DNA of 64,000 bases from Curtobacterium sp. 'Ferrero' (GCF_002412165.1 NZ_NXIA01000006.1:62001-126000); one strand, 5' to 3'; positions 7,619 through 16,720 are shown, counted from the first letter of the stretch. A program made the numbers and translations. Notes: generated by a model from the letters alone, not told the origin.

Positions 7619-9892
7619 TTGGAGGGTCCCGAGATCAAGTTCGCCGAAGCCGTCATCGACAACGGCAAGTTCGGCAAGCGCGTCGTCCGGTTCGAGACCG
7701 GCCGACTCGCGCAGCAGGCGCAGGGCGCGGTCGCCGCGTACCTCGACGAGGAGACCATGCTCCTCTCGGCCACCAGCGCCGGCAAGCACCCCCGGGAGGG
7801 CTTCGACTTCTTCCCGCTGACCGTCGACGTCGAGGAGCGCTCGTACGCCGCGGGCAAGATCCCCGGCTCGTTCTTCCGCCGTGAGGGCCGCCCGTCGACC
7901 GAGGCGATCCTCGTCTGCCGCCTCATCGACCGGCCGCTGCGCCCGTCGTTCGTCGACGGCCTCCGCAACGAGGTCCAGATCGTCATCACCGTCCTGAGCA
8001 TCGCGCCGGACGAGTTCTACGACGCCCTCGCGATCAACGCCGCGTCCGCGTCGACGCAGATCTCCGGTCTGCCGTTCTCCGGCCCGATCGCCGGTGTGCG
8101 CCTCGCGCTCATCGACGGCCAGTGGGTCGCGTTCCCGAAGGCGTCGCAGCTCGAGCAGGCCGTGTTCGACCTCACCGTCGCGGGCCGTGTCGTCACCGAC
8201 GAGGCAGGCAACGAGGACGTCGCGATCATGATGGTCGAGGCCGAGGCCACCGAGCACAGCTGGGACCTCATCCAGGGCGGCGCGACCAAGCCGGACGAGG
8301 CCGTCGTCGCGCAGGGCCTCGAGGCGGCGAAGCCGTTCCTCAAGGTCCTCGTCGAGGCGCAGGCGAAGATGGCCGCCCAGTCGGCCAAGGAGATCCAGGA
8401 CTACCCGGTCTTCCCGCCGTACGCGCCCGAGGTCTACTCGGCCGTCGAGTCGCTCGCGCTGACCGAGCTCGCCGACGTCTACAAGATCGCCGGCAAGCTC
8501 GAGCGCCAGGACGCGGACGACGCCCTCAAGGCCCGCGTCAAGGAGGCCATCGCGGCCCAGGTCGAGTCCGGTGCACTGCCGGCCGAGGCCAACGGCCAGG
8601 TCTCCGCTGCGTACAAGTCGGTCACGAAGAAGGTCGTCCGCGGCCGCATCCTGACCGAGCAGGTCCGCATGGACGGCCGCGGCCTCGCCGACATCCGTCC
8701 GCTCGACGCCGAGGTCGCCGTGATCCCGCGCGTCCACGGCTCGGCGATCTTCCAGCGCGGCGAGACGCAGATCCTCGGCGTCACCACGCTGAACATGCTC
8801 AAGATGGAGCAGCAGATCGACTCGCTGTCGCCCGTCACGAAGAAGCGCTACCTGCACCACTACAACTTCCCGCCCTACTCGACCGGTGAGACCGGCCGCG
8901 TGGGTTCGCCGAAGCGTCGCGAGATCGGGCACGGCTTCCTCGCCGAGCGCGCGCTCGTGCCGGTGCTGCCGTCGCGCGAGGAGTTCCCCTACGCCATCCG
9001 TCAGGTGTCCGAGGCCCTCGGCTCCAACGGTTCGACGTCGATGGGCTCCGTGTGCGCCTCGACCCTGTCGCTCCTCAACGCCGGTGTGCCGCTGAAGGCA
9101 CCGGTCGCGGGCATCGCGATGGGCCTCGTCTCCGACACCGTCGACGGCCAGACCCGCTACGCGGCGCTGACCGACATCCTCGGTGCCGAGGACGCCCTCG
9201 GTGACATGGACTTCAAGGTCGCCGGCACCTCGGACTTCGTCACGGCGATCCAGCTCGACACGAAGCTCGACGGCATCCCCTCGTCGGTCCTCGACGCCGC
9301 GCTCAAGCAGGCCAAGGAGGCGCGCTCCGCGATCCTCGGCGTGCTGAACGAGGCGATCGACGCCCCCGACGAGATGGCCGACACCGCGCCGCGGGTCATC
9401 TCGGTCCAGATCCCCGTCGACAAGATCGGCGAGCTGATCGGCCCGAAGGGCAAGACGATCAACGGTATCCAGGACGAGACCGGCGCCGACATCTCGATCG
9501 AGGACGACGGCACCGTGTACATCGGCGCCGTCGACGGTCCCTCGGCCGAGGCCGCCCGCGCCCAGGTCAACGCGATCGCGAACCCGACGAACCCGGAGAT
9601 CGGGGACCAGTTCCTCGGCACGGTCGTCAAGATCGCGACGTTCGGTGCGTTCGTGTCGCTGCTCCCGGGCCGCGACGGTCTGCTCCATGTCTCCGAGGTC
9701 CGCAAGCTCGCCGGTGGCAAGCGTGTGGAGAACGTCGAGGACGTGCTCGGCGTCGGCCAGAAGATCCTGGTCGAGGTCACCAAGGTGGACGACCGCGGCA
9801 AGCTGTCGCTCGCGCCGGTCATCGCCGACGACGCCGACACCGCGTCGGGCGAGGGCCACGAGAAGCACACGCAGGACCCGGCCGAGGGCTGA
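7619..9892 (+). CDS. pnp: polyribonucleotide nucleotidyltransferase (PNPase)
   Basis: 757 residues using a TTG start, fixed by AAGGAGG eight bases upstream and by the conserved N terminus [19 protein letters not shown]. Order: first RNase PH domain (about 10-150), alpha-helical linker, second RNase PH domain (about 340-560) with [10 protein letters not shown] and MGLV, KH domain (about 585-650, [16 protein letters not shown]), S1 domain (about 655-730, [13 protein letters not shown]). It degrades RNA 3' to 5' using phosphate and can add tails. A strong terminator follows. Confidence 0.97.
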   Translation: MEGPEIKFAEAVIDNGKFGKRVVRFETGRLAQQAQGAVAAYLDEETMLLSATSAGKHPREGFDFFPLTVDVEERSYAAGKIPGSFFRREGRPSTEAILVCRLIDRPLRPSFVDGLRNEVQIVITVLSIAPDEFYDALAINAASASTQISGLPFSGPIAGVRLALIDGQWVAFPKASQLEQAVFDLTVAGRVVTDEAGNEDVAIMMVEAEATEHSWDLIQGGATKPDEAVVAQGLEAAKPFLKVLVEAQAKMAAQSAKEIQDYPVFPPYAPEVYSAVESLALTELADVYKIAGKLERQDADDALKARVKEAIAAQVESGALPAEANGQVSAAYKSVTKKVVRGRILTEQVRMDGRGLADIRPLDAEVAVIPRVHGSAIFQRGETQILGVTTLNMLKMEQQIDSLSPVTKKRYLHHYNFPPYSTGETGRVGSPKRREIGHGFLAERALVPVLPSREEFPYAIRQVSEALGSNGSTSMGSVCASTLSLLNAGVPLKAPVAGIAMGLVSDTVDGQTRYAALTDILGAEDALGDMDFKVAGTSDFVTAIQLDTKLDGIPSSVLDAALKQAKEARSAILGVLNEAIDAPDEMADTAPRVISVQIPVDKIGELIGPKGKTINGIQDETGADISIEDDGTVYIGAVDGPSAEAARAQVNAIANPTNPEIGDQFLGTVVKIATFGAFVSLLPGRDGLLHVSEVRKLAGGKRVENVEDVLGVGQKILVEVTKVDDRGKLSLAPVIADDADTASGEGHEKHTQDPAEG

Positions 9893-9919
9893 TCCGCACC
9901 GCGTCTCGTCGCAGCGCAC

Positions 9920-9957
9920 GAACGGCCGTCGCTCCCGCAGGGGAGCGGCGGCCGTTC
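9920..9957 (+). terminator. hairpin after pnp
   Basis: A 17-bp stem (GAACGGCCGTCGCTCCC and partner, one G.T pair) with loop GCAG lies 27 bases after the stop. Confidence 0.85.
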
Positions 9958-10003
9958 GCCGTTGGTGGTGGGTGGTCGTCGTACGCTGTTCGGCGGGCTT
10001 GCC

Positions 10004-10069
10004 GAGACTCGGCCCTGCGGACAGTTTCGCGGCCGACGGGCTGCGGAACTGTCCGCGTGGGCGAGTCTC
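10004..10069. repeat. large imperfect inverted repeat, 27-base arms
   Basis: Arms at 10004-10030 and 10043-10069 share GAGACTCG, then GCGGACAGTT, with a few mismatches, around a 12-base loop. It lies between pnp and the convergent PEBP gene, beyond the pnp terminator. Confidence 0.65.
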
Positions 10070-10092
10070 GGGGCCGTCCGTCCGCGCGTGCG

Positions 10093-10620
10093 TCAGGCGG
10101 CGGGGGTCTCCTGCGTGCCCATCAGCTGCGCGCGGCCGAGCAGGTGCTCGCGGAGCAGGAACCCGACGACCGCGGGCGTGGCGTCCGCGGGGGCCTCCAG
10201 GACGGGGACATCGAGGGCACTCAGCGTGAAGAAGTACCGGTGCGGGCCGTGGCCGGCCGGGGGAGCAGCACCGAGGAACGTGTCGGTGCCGTACTCGTTG
10301 CGACGCCGGAGGGCCTCGGCGGGCAGCAGGGCGTCGTCGGTGCCCGCTCCGCGCTCGAGCGAGGTCGTGCTCGCGGGGATGTCGGTCACCGCCCAGTGCC
10401 AGAAGCCCGAGCCCGTCGGGGCGTCGGGGTCGTAGACGGTGAGCACGTAGCTCTTCGTGCCCTCGGGGGCGCCGGACCAGGACAGGGCGGGGGAGCGGTC
10501 CTCGCCGCCCACGTCCGAGCCGCGCGCCCAGTCGGGGAGGGCGTCGCCGTCGGTGAAGTCCGGGCTCGTCAGCTCGAAGGAGGGGACGTCGGGCAGCTTC
10601 CAGTTCGGGTCGTTTGTCAT
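10093..10620 (-). CDS. YbhB/YbcL family phosphatidylethanolamine-binding-like protein
   Basis: 175 residues without a signal peptide. The PEBP ligand site is visible: SPALSWSGAP (about 43-52), YDPDAPTGSGFWHW (about 63-76) and GPHRYFFTLSALD (about 137-149). Members bind small anions or lipids; a metabolic role has not been shown for most bacterial ones. The gene is monocistronic between pnp (convergent) and a 428-base region rich in repeats. Confidence 0.87.
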   Translation of the reverse strand: MTNDPNWKLPDVPSFELTSPDFTDGDALPDWARGSDVGGEDRSPALSWSGAPEGTKSYVLTVYDPDAPTGSGFWHWAVTDIPASTTSLERGAGTDDALLPAEALRRRNEYGTDTFLGAAPPAGHGPHRYFFTLSALDVPVLEAPADATPAVVGFLLREHLLGRAQLMGTQETPAA

Positions 10621-10714
10621 GGCACCAGCCAACACCCGGCTGCTCCGGGAGCGCCGGGGCGGGCGGGCGCCGTGTTCATCGCCGAGGTCACGGCCGAGGA
10701 CACGGGAGCGCCCG

Positions 10715-10818
10715 CGCCGTGCCGCCGGACCCGCGCCGATGAGGCCGCGACGAGCCTGGCGGACCCGTGCCGTGTCGCCGGACCCGCACCGAGGCCGCGA
10801 CCGTCCTGGCGGACGCGC
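10715..10818. repeat. imperfect 51-53-bp direct repeat, two copies
   Basis: Units at 10715-10767 and 10768-10818 share GCCGGACCCGC, GAGGCCGCGAC and CCTGGCGGAC. A third start of the unit at 10819 breaks off into the dispersed GCCTCCCGGCC motif. Confidence 0.6.
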
Positions 10819-10870
10819 GCCGTGCCTCCCGGCCGGCCGATCGCTGGCCCGTGCTCGACCTTGCCCGTCG

Positions 10871-10968
10871 GTGCCGCGAGAGCGACAGTCGTGTCGGCGA
10901 TCGGCTCGTCCGTGCCGCGAAAGCGACAGATGCGTGCGGCGCGACGGCACCGTTCTGTCGCTTCCGCG
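10871..10968. repeat. three copies of CCGCGAAAGCGACAG, one inverted
   Basis: GTGCCGCGAGAGCGACAG (10871) and GTGCCGCGAAAGCGACAG (10912) are direct copies. CTGTCGCTTCCGCG (10955) is inverted, so copies two and three form a 14-bp dyad with a 25-base spacer. Function unknown. Confidence 0.6.
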
Positions 10969-11048
10969 AAAGCGACCGGGCGCGTCGGGGTCCGACCGGA
11001 CTCGTCAGGGCCGGGCCCGAGCGGCAGCCGGCCCGATGCGCGATCGCG

Positions 11049-11696
11049 TCAGGCGCCGAGCACCCGCTCGACCACCCGGCCGAGCGCCGCGGTCGCCGCG
11101 ATGGCGTCGCCGGCGTACGCACCCGTCATCGCACCGTCACGCGCGAGCATGAGCTCGTCGGCGCCGTCGCCGGGCAGCGGGTGTCCGGCGGCCTGCAGCA
11201 GGGTGGCCAGCCGTTCCGTGTACCAGTCACGGTGCATCGCGACGACCTCGCGCACGGGGTCGCGCGGGTCGTGGTACTCGGCGGCGGCGTTGAGGAACGG
11301 GCAGCCGCGGAACCCCGGCTCGTCCACCTGGGCCGCGATCGCCGCGACCCAGGACCGCACGGCCTCGGCGGGGGAGTCTGCGGCGGCGACGATGGACTCG
11401 AACCGGTCGACCGTCGTCTCGTGCTGGGCACGGACGTAGGCGAGGATCAGGTTGTCCTTCGACCCGTAGTGCTTGTAGAACGTCGCCTTCGTGACGCTGG
11501 CCTCGGAGATAAGGCGGTCGACACCGACGCCGCGGATGCCCTCTTCGGTGAAGAGCTTCGTCGCGGTCTCGAGGATGCGGACCTTCGCGCCGCCGGGACG
11601 GGGAGCCGGGGGGACGCTCGACCCGCCCGGCGACGCGAGGTTCTCGCTCGGGCCCAGGAGACGCTGGACGGCCGGTTGGGGGGAATCGACCGTCAC
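11049..11696 (-). CDS. TetR family transcriptional regulator
   Basis: 215 residues. The helix-turn-helix is at about 37-85 (ILETATKLFTEEGIRGVGVDRL, then SVTKATFYKHYGSKDNLI), preceded by a 35-residue Pro/Ser-rich tail. The effector domain is of the TetR_C type found in small-molecule repressors. The GTG start at 11696 has AAGGAGA nine bases upstream. It is divergent from the M16 peptidase across 246 bases containing two strong dyads. The regulated gene is not evident; autoregulation is likely. Confidence 0.88.
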   Translation of the reverse strand: MTVDSPQPAVQRLLGPSENLASPGGSSVPPAPRPGGAKVRILETATKLFTEEGIRGVGVDRLISEASVTKATFYKHYGSKDNLILAYVRAQHETTVDRFESIVAAADSPAEAVRSWVAAIAAQVDEPGFRGCPFLNAAAEYHDPRDPVREVVAMHRDWYTERLATLLQAAGHPLPGDGADELMLARDGAMTGAYAGDAIAATAALGRVVERVLGA

Positions 11697-11772
11697 AGCG
11701 TGGCTCTCCTTGGACTCATCGGCTCCGCGACCGATCGGGGGGAATCGATCGCGCAGGACTGATGTCCCGAGC

Positions 11773-11809
11773 CACCGGATCGGAATCTAGGGGGGCTTTC
11801 GATCCGGTG
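11773..11809. promoter_or_regulatory. 10-bp inverted repeat upstream of the TetR gene
   Basis: CACCGGATCG at 11773 and CGATCCGGTG at 11800 are perfect arms 17 bases apart, about 80 bases upstream of the TetR start. An operator or an attenuating hairpin is possible. Confidence 0.5.
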
Positions 11810-11828
11810 ACGAAACTGTACCACAAGG

Positions 11829-11856
11829 AGGACAGACAGACGAGTCGGTCTGTCCT
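11829..11856. promoter_or_regulatory. 9-bp dyad, candidate TetR operator
   Basis: AGGACAGAC and GTCTGTCCT are perfect arms with a 10-base spacer, total 28 bases, the size range bound by TetR-type dimers. The dyad lies in the divergent region between the TetR and M16 genes. Confidence 0.55.
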
Positions 11857-11928
11857 CAAAATCTGTACCCCAGTTCGAGGCACGTCGGGAAGCGCGGTGA
11901 AACTGGGATGGACGGCCGTCGAGGTCAG

Positions 11929-11934
11929 TAGGCT
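11929..11934 (+). promoter_or_regulatory. -10 element of the M16 peptidase gene
   Basis: TAGGCT ends nine bases before the ATG at 11943, suggesting a very short or absent leader. Confidence 0.5.
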
Positions 11935-11942
11935 CGTCTGCG

Positions 11943-13277
11943 ATGAGTCACCCTGTGCCGTTGCCACTGGAGGCCCCGGACACGTCGTTCCTGACGTCCG
12001 GCGGAGCCTTCGTCCGCCGTACCGTCCTCCCGTCCGGTGTCCGCGTCCTCACCGAGGCGGTGCCGGGCGCTGCGTCGACCAGCATCGGGTTCTGGGTCGG
12101 GGTCGGCTCCCGTGACGAGCGCGAGGGACAGTTCGGCTCCACGCACTTCCTCGAGCACCTGCTGTTCAAGGGCACGGCGACCCGTTCGGCCCTCGACATC
12201 GCCATCGCGTTCGACTCGGTGGGCGGCGAGCACAACGCCGCGACCGCCAAGGAGTACACCTGCTACTACGCCCGGGTGCGGGACGCCGACGTCCCGATGG
12301 CCGTGCAGGTGATCGGCGACATGGTGACCGGCTCGGTCCTCGACCCCGAGGCGTTCGACGTGGAGCGCGGGGTCATCCTCGAGGAGCTCGCGATGGCCGC
12401 GGACGACCCGGCCGACGTCGCGGGCGAGGCCTTCTTCGCGGCAGCCTTCGACGGGCACCCGCTCGGACGCCCGATCGGCGGCACCCCGGACAGCATCCGA
12501 GCCGTGCAGCGGGACGAGGTGCTCGCCCACTACCGGGAGCACTACGCGCCGAACGGGATCGTCGTCACCGCGGCGGGCGCCGTGGACCACGACCGCTTCT
12601 GCGCCCTGGTCGACGCCGTGTTCCAGGACGCCGAGCACGCTGCACCGCTCGCCCGCCGCACGCCGCTACCGGTCGCGGACCCCGCAGTGCCGAAACTCTC
12701 GGTGGTCCACCGTCCGACCGAGCAGGTCAGCATGCTCCGCGGGTCCCAGGGGCTCGACCTGCGCGACGAGCGTCGCCCGGTGCTCAGCGTCCTGAACGCC
12801 GTGCTCGGCGGCGGGATGAGCTCCCGGTTGTTCCAGGAGGTCCGGGAGCGCCGCGGGCTCGCCTACGCCGTGTCGTCCTTCGCGCCGGCCTACCTCGACA
12901 ACGGGGCGTTCGGCGTCTACGCCGGCTGTGCTCCGGACAACGTCGCCGGCGTGGTCGAGATCGTCGACCAGGAGTTCGCGCGGATGGTGGTGCACGGCAT
13001 CTCCGACGACGAGCTCCGCCGTGCCAAGGGGCAGATCGAGGGCGCGCTCACCCTCTCGCTCGAGGACTCCGACGCCCGCATGACCCGCCTCGGACGCTCC
13101 GAGCTCGGCACCGGCGAGTACACCGACCTCGCCACGGCCCTCGAGCGTGTCGACCGCGTCACGCGCACCGACGTGCAGGAGCTCGCGCAGGACCTCCTGA
13201 CGCGTCCGATGATCACCTCGGTGGTCGGAGCGGTGCGGCAGGACGACCTCGAGACGGCGATCAGTACCGGGGGTTGA
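11943..13277 (+). CDS. M16 family zinc peptidase (pitrilysin/MPP-like)
   Basis: 444 residues. The inverted zinc motif H68-F-L-E71-H72 is followed by LLFKGT, and the third ligand region VERGVILEELAM is near 140. The C-terminal half (RERRGLAYAVSS) is the inactive homologous domain. Such processing-peptidase-like enzymes are usually encoded between pnp and dapB in actinobacteria, as here. The cytoplasmic substrate is unknown. Its TGA overlaps a possible TTG of the phosphatase gene (TTGA), so the two genes are coupled. Confidence 0.92.
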   Translation: MSHPVPLPLEAPDTSFLTSGGAFVRRTVLPSGVRVLTEAVPGAASTSIGFWVGVGSRDEREGQFGSTHFLEHLLFKGTATRSALDIAIAFDSVGGEHNAATAKEYTCYYARVRDADVPMAVQVIGDMVTGSVLDPEAFDVERGVILEELAMAADDPADVAGEAFFAAAFDGHPLGRPIGGTPDSIRAVQRDEVLAHYREHYAPNGIVVTAAGAVDHDRFCALVDAVFQDAEHAAPLARRTPLPVADPAVPKLSVVHRPTEQVSMLRGSQGLDLRDERRPVLSVLNAVLGGGMSSRLFQEVRERRGLAYAVSSFAPAYLDNGAFGVYAGCAPDNVAGVVEIVDQEFARMVVHGISDDELRRAKGQIEGALTLSLEDSDARMTRLGRSELGTGEYTDLATALERVDRVTRTDVQELAQDLLTRPMITSVVGAVRQDDLETAISTGG

Positions 13278-13285
13278 GCATCGAC

Positions 13286-13888
13286 ATGTCGCACTACCTG
13301 TACTTGGTCCGACACGGCGAACACCAGGACGCCGAGCACGGACTCCGTGACGGCAAGCTGTCGGAGCGCGGCAAGCGCCAGGCGATGCTCGTCGCCGACC
13401 GGCTCGGCGGCGTCCCGTTCGACGGCGTGTACCACTCGCCCCTCGACGCCCCGAGCGAGACCGCCGCGTTCATCGCGCAGCGTCTGCCGTCGATCCAGCC
13501 GCAGCCCTCGACCCTCCTGTTCGACTGCATCCCGTCCGGGCCGACCCCGGACATGCCGCACGCCTACCAGGGCTGGTACGGCGGCATCACCGAGGAGGAG
13601 ATCGTCGCCGGACAGGCCCAGATGGGCGATGCGGTGGCGGAGTGGTTCACCCCGGCCCGCGAGGACCGGCACGACCTCCTCATCACGCACAACGCGGTGA
13701 TCGGCTGGTTCGTCCGCGAGGCGTTCCAGGCCCCGGAGTGGCGCTGGATGGGCACGAACGTCGCCCACACGGCGCTGACGATCATCCGGATCCGCTCGGC
13801 GAAGCCCGCCGAGGTCGTCACGCTGAACGACCTGGCGCACCTGCCTGTCGAGCTCCGGACCGGGTTGCCGGTCGACCAGCCGGTCTGA
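13286..13888 (+). CDS. histidine phosphatase family protein
   Basis: 200 residues beginning MSHYLYLVRHGEHQD. The RHG phosphohistidine motif is at 9-11, with LSERGKRQA at about 29-37, a second basic/acid region at YHSPLD and LLITHNAVIG carrying the second catalytic histidine. Substrates of this branch are small phosphate esters and cannot be specified. The ATG at 13286 is preferred; a TTG at 13274 overlapping the M16 stop would add four residues. Confidence 0.85.
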   Translation: MSHYLYLVRHGEHQDAEHGLRDGKLSERGKRQAMLVADRLGGVPFDGVYHSPLDAPSETAAFIAQRLPSIQPQPSTLLFDCIPSGPTPDMPHAYQGWYGGITEEEIVAGQAQMGDAVAEWFTPAREDRHDLLITHNAVIGWFVREAFQAPEWRWMGTNVAHTALTIIRIRSAKPAEVVTLNDLAHLPVELRTGLPVDQPV

Positions 13889-13890
13889 CC

Positions 13891-13906
13891 GCACCGCGCG
13901 CGGTGC
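13891..13906. terminator. 16-bp perfect palindrome between convergent genes
   Basis: GCACCGCGCGCGGTGC lies two bases after the phosphatase stop and 43 bases before the GNAT stop. It is a short candidate terminator. Confidence 0.5.
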
Positions 13907-13948
13907 ACCGTCCGGTGTCAGCGACCCTGCCTGGAGGCGCGGATCGCC

Positions 13949-14440
13949 TCAGTGAGCCGGCTTGCGGTACCAGGCGGTCGCGTTCGGGTTCTCGTTGAAG
14001 GGCGCGACGCGCTCGTAGCCGCGGCTGCGGTACATCGCCCCCGCCGCCGCCAGCGAGTCGTTGGTGTCGAGCACGATGCTCGTCGCGCCCATCGCCGCCC
14101 CCCGTCGCTCCAGCTCGTCCATGACCGCGGTCGCGACCCCGCGTCCCCGACCCGCAGGCGACACGTACACGTGCTTCACCTCGAACCGGACGTCGACCGG
14201 ACCGCCATCGGTGCGGTCGTCCGCGATCCGTCGGAGTCCGCCGCACCCGACCGGCTCGCCGTCCTCGTAGGCGACGACGAACACCCCGGTCGGCGGGACG
14301 AACTCCGACGCCGGCGTCCGCTTGCGCGAGTACGTCCCCTGGGTGCTCGGGAACGTGCGCTCCCGCTCGTCGAGGTAGGCGTCGAGCAGGGCGTCCACCT
14401 CGGGCAGGTCGGCGGGCACGGTCCTGACGTCGAGCGGCAT
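13949..14440 (-). CDS. GNAT family N-acetyltransferase
   Basis: 163 residues. The acetyl-CoA-binding motif A is at about 88-110 (EVKHVYVSPAGRGRGVATAVMDELE with RGRGVA), and motif B YRSRGYERVAPFNENPNATAWYRK closes the protein. Substrate unknown. The ATG at 14440 lies seven bases from a -10 hexamer on its own strand, so the mRNA is probably leaderless; the same palindrome drives dapB the other way. Confidence 0.88.
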   Translation of the reverse strand: MPLDVRTVPADLPEVDALLDAYLDERERTFPSTQGTYSRKRTPASEFVPPTGVFVVAYEDGEPVGCGGLRRIADDRTDGGPVDVRFEVKHVYVSPAGRGRGVATAVMDELERRGAAMGATSIVLDTNDSLAAAGAMYRSRGYERVAPFNENPNATAWYRKPAH

Positions 14441-14446
14441 GCCCCG

Positions 14447-14456
14447 ATCCTAGGAT
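14447..14456. promoter_or_regulatory. palindromic -10 shared by divergent GNAT gene and dapB
   Basis: ATCCTAGGAT reads TAGGAT on each strand. The starts of both genes lie seven (GNAT) and eight (dapB) bases from the respective hexamer, so one 10-bp palindrome can be the -10 for two leaderless transcripts. Confidence 0.65.
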
Positions 14457-14463
14457 GGAGCAC

Positions 14464-15210
14464 ATGGTCACTCCCGTCGCCGTCGTCGGCGCCACCGGTC
14501 GACTCGGGGCCCTCGTGGCCTCGGTGGTCGAGGAACTGCCCGACTTCGAGCTCGTCGCGCGGCTGTCGTCGAAGGACGGCGCGCACGAGGCCCCGCCGTC
14601 GGTGTTCGCGGGCGCGGAGCTCGTCGTCGACGTGACCGTCCCCGCGCTGAGCCCGGCGATCGTCGAGAACGCGCTCGCGGGCGGTGCGAACGTGCTCGTC
14701 GGGACGTCCGGCTGGTCGCAGGACCGGCTGGCGAAGCTCCGCGCCGGCCTCGAGGCCCGGCCGGACCAGGGCGTCCTCGTGGTCCCGAACTTCTCGATCG
14801 GGTCCGTGCTCGGCACCCACCTGGCGACCATCGCCGCGCCGTGGTTCCCCGCGGTCGAGATCGTCGAGACGCACCACGCCGGCAAGGTGGACTCGCCCTC
14901 GGGGACGGCCGTCCGGACCGCCGAGCTCATCGCCGACGCCCGCCGTGAGGTCGGTCCGGTCGACGCACCGCACGTCGACCAGCGCGCCCGTGGGCAGCAG
15001 GTCGCGAGCGTCCCGATCCACTCGCTGCGCCTGCCGGGCGTGAAGGCCGTGCAGGACGTCCTGCTCAGCGGCCCCGGCGAGACCCTGACGATCCGGCACG
15101 ACACGAACGACGACGTCGCGTACGTCGCGGGCATCCGTGCGGCGCTGTCCTCGGTCGTGTCGCAGCGGGGCCTCACCGTGGGGCTCGGCAGCGTCCTCGG
15201 CATCGGCTGA
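14464..15210 (+). CDS. dapB: 4-hydroxy-tetrahydrodipicolinate reductase
   Basis: 248 residues. The NAD(P)H-binding VVGATGRLG is at 7-15. The substrate and catalytic segment VETHHAGKVDSPSGTA is at about 136-151, with the conserved HH, K and SGT. The enzyme reduces the DapA product in lysine and meso-diaminopimelate synthesis. ATG 14464 was chosen because the ATG at 14455 lies inside the -10 hexamer. dapA and dapF are elsewhere in this window, so the pathway is spread over 18 kb. Confidence 0.95.
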   Translation: MVTPVAVVGATGRLGALVASVVEELPDFELVARLSSKDGAHEAPPSVFAGAELVVDVTVPALSPAIVENALAGGANVLVGTSGWSQDRLAKLRAGLEARPDQGVLVVPNFSIGSVLGTHLATIAAPWFPAVEIVETHHAGKVDSPSGTAVRTAELIADARREVGPVDAPHVDQRARGQQVASVPIHSLRLPGVKAVQDVLLSGPGETLTIRHDTNDDVAYVAGIRAALSSVVSQRGLTVGLGSVLGIG

Positions 15211-15219
15211 GGCGGCAGC

Positions 15220-15672
15220 GTGCGATCCCTGCTGCGCTCGCCGTTCTGGGGCGCCGCGCTCATGGCGGTGCTCCTCGTGCTCTACATCGTCGTGGTCGCC
15301 CAGCGTGCCGTGGCCTTCATCGCGTCCGGCGTCGCCGCGGGCATCGGCATCGGGGTGGCGCTGTTCGTCGTCGCCGCGATCGGGCTGGTGCTGCTCGTGC
15401 TGGAGCTCCGGTTCGGCTTCCGGATCACCCGGCTCGGAGCACGGCTCGAGGCGGAGGGCGGCGCCCCGGACGACGTCGTCGAGGTGCGGCCCTCCGGCAG
15501 GCCGACGCGCGAGGCCGCCGACGCGCTCTTCCCGCGCTACCGGGAGGCCGTCGAGCAGGACCCGTCGGACTGGCGTGGCTGGTACCGGCTCGGCGTCGTC
15601 TACGACGCGGCCGGCGACCGCAAGCGGGCCAGGGCCGCGATGCGCGAAGCGCTCACCAGAGCGTCCCGGTGA
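15220..15672 (+). CDS. membrane protein with TPR-like C-terminal tail
   Basis: 150 residues. Two hydrophobic helices at about 10-30 and 34-62 are followed by a charged segment and AADALFPRYREAVEQDPSDWRGWYRLGVVYDAAGDRKRA, which reads as about one and a half tetratricopeptide repeats. It starts with GTG ten bases after the dapB stop, so it is probably in the dapB transcript. Found beside dapB in related genomes as a conserved protein of unknown function; no specific role is shown here. Confidence 0.75.
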   Translation: MRSLLRSPFWGAALMAVLLVLYIVVVAQRAVAFIASGVAAGIGIGVALFVVAAIGLVLLVLELRFGFRITRLGARLEAEGGAPDDVVEVRPSGRPTREAADALFPRYREAVEQDPSDWRGWYRLGVVYDAAGDRKRARAAMREALTRASR

Positions 15673-15740
15673 CGGCCTGGCGCGGCTCGCTCAGCGGTGG
15701 CGCGCCAGCGCCACGCGAGCCTCGCCGACCGAGCCTGCGA

Positions 15741-15773
15741 GGGAGGACGTGGCGGGCCCGCCACGCGCCTCCC
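15741..15773. terminator. GGGAGG-type palindrome between convergent genes
   Basis: GGGAGGACGTGGCGGG and its near-complement (one base insertion) meet at GGGCCC, giving a hairpin between the TPR protein and the convergent epimerase gene. It is a member of the dispersed palindrome family. Confidence 0.7.
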
Positions 15774-15792
15774 GGCCGTCGTCCGGGCGCGT

Positions 15793-16713
15793 TCAGAACG
15801 CGGCGTCGACCGCGTCCTCGGCACGCGTGTACCGGAACGCGTAGCCCGACCCCAGCAGCTTCGTCGGGACCATCCGCTGGTTCGACAGGAGCATCTCGTC
15901 GGCTGCCTCGCGGAGCACCAGCCGGAGCGCGAACTCGGGCATCCGGAAGAGGTACGGGCGGTGCAGCACCTCGGCGACGCGGTGGGTGATCCGGTCGGCG
16001 ACGGCGGGCTCCGGTCCCGCGAGGTTCACCGGACCGCTCACCTCCGCGGCGTCGGGACTCGTGGCGAGGTGCACGATCGCGCCGACCTCGTCGTCCAGGG
16101 CGATCCACGGCCAGAACTGTCCCCCGGTGCCGAGCCGTCCGCCGAGCCCCGCCTTGGTGAGCGGGACCAGGGGTGCGAGCGCGCCCCCGCCCTGGCCCAC
16201 GACGATGCCGGTGCGCAGGAGCACGACGCGGACGCCGTCCGGAGCGGCGGTGGCGGCGGACTCCCACGCGGTGCAGACCTCGGCGAGGAAGCCGGTGCCG
16301 GCGGGGGCGTCGTCCTCGAGCACGTCGGTCGGTCGGTCCCCGTACACCCCCGAGGCCGACCCGGAGAGGAACAGCGCCGGCGGGTGCTCGGCGTGCCGCA
16401 TCGCCTCGACGAGCGTCTCGGTGGCGGTGACCCGCGAGCGCAGGATCTCCTGCTTGTAGGACTCCGTCCACGGGAGCTTGCCGATGCTCGCGCCGGAGAG
16501 GTTGACCACCACGTCGGCGCCGTCGACGATCGCCGGGTCGAGGGGCCGGGAGCCCGGGGACCAGCGGAACTCGGTGGGGGAGTGCGGCTCGCGGCGGACG
16601 AGCGTGGTCACGTGGTGTCCGGCGTCGCGCAGCGCGCGGACGAGCGGCGTGCCGATGAAGCCGGACGCACCGGCGACCAGGATCGAGAGCGGCTGGGGGG
16701 TCGTGTCGGCCAT
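15793..16713 (-). CDS. TIGR01777 family NAD(P)-binding epimerase-like protein
   Basis: 306 residues. The Rossmann motif [13 protein letters not shown] is at about 12-24, NLSGASI near 72, and [15 protein letters not shown] holds the SDR-type Ser and Tyr. The C terminus ([29 protein letters not shown]) is the DUF1731-type end of the YfcH/TIGR01777 group. The reaction is unknown. The ATG at 16713 is eight bases from TAGCGT; leaderless translation is likely. Confidence 0.88.
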   Translation of the reverse strand: MADTTPQPLSILVAGASGFIGTPLVRALRDAGHHVTTLVRREPHSPTEFRWSPGSRPLDPAIVDGADVVVNLSGASIGKLPWTESYKQEILRSRVTATETLVEAMRHAEHPPALFLSGSASGVYGDRPTDVLEDDAPAGTGFLAEVCTAWESAATAAPDGVRVVLLRTGIVVGQGGGALAPLVPLTKAGLGGRLGTGGQFWPWIALDDEVGAIVHLATSPDAAEVSGPVNLAGPEPAVADRITHRVAEVLHRPYLFRMPEFALRLVLREAADEMLLSNQRMVPTKLLGSGYAFRYTRAEDAVDAAF

Positions 16714-16720
16714 GCGGACA

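Larger units (their letters stand above)
10621..11048. other. 428-base region without a gene, rich in short repeats
   Basis: No frame here has a start, ribosome binding site and protein-like composition. It holds two repeat sets described separately (10715-10818 and 10871-10968) and one GTGCCTCCCGGCC motif at 10818. Confidence 0.6.
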
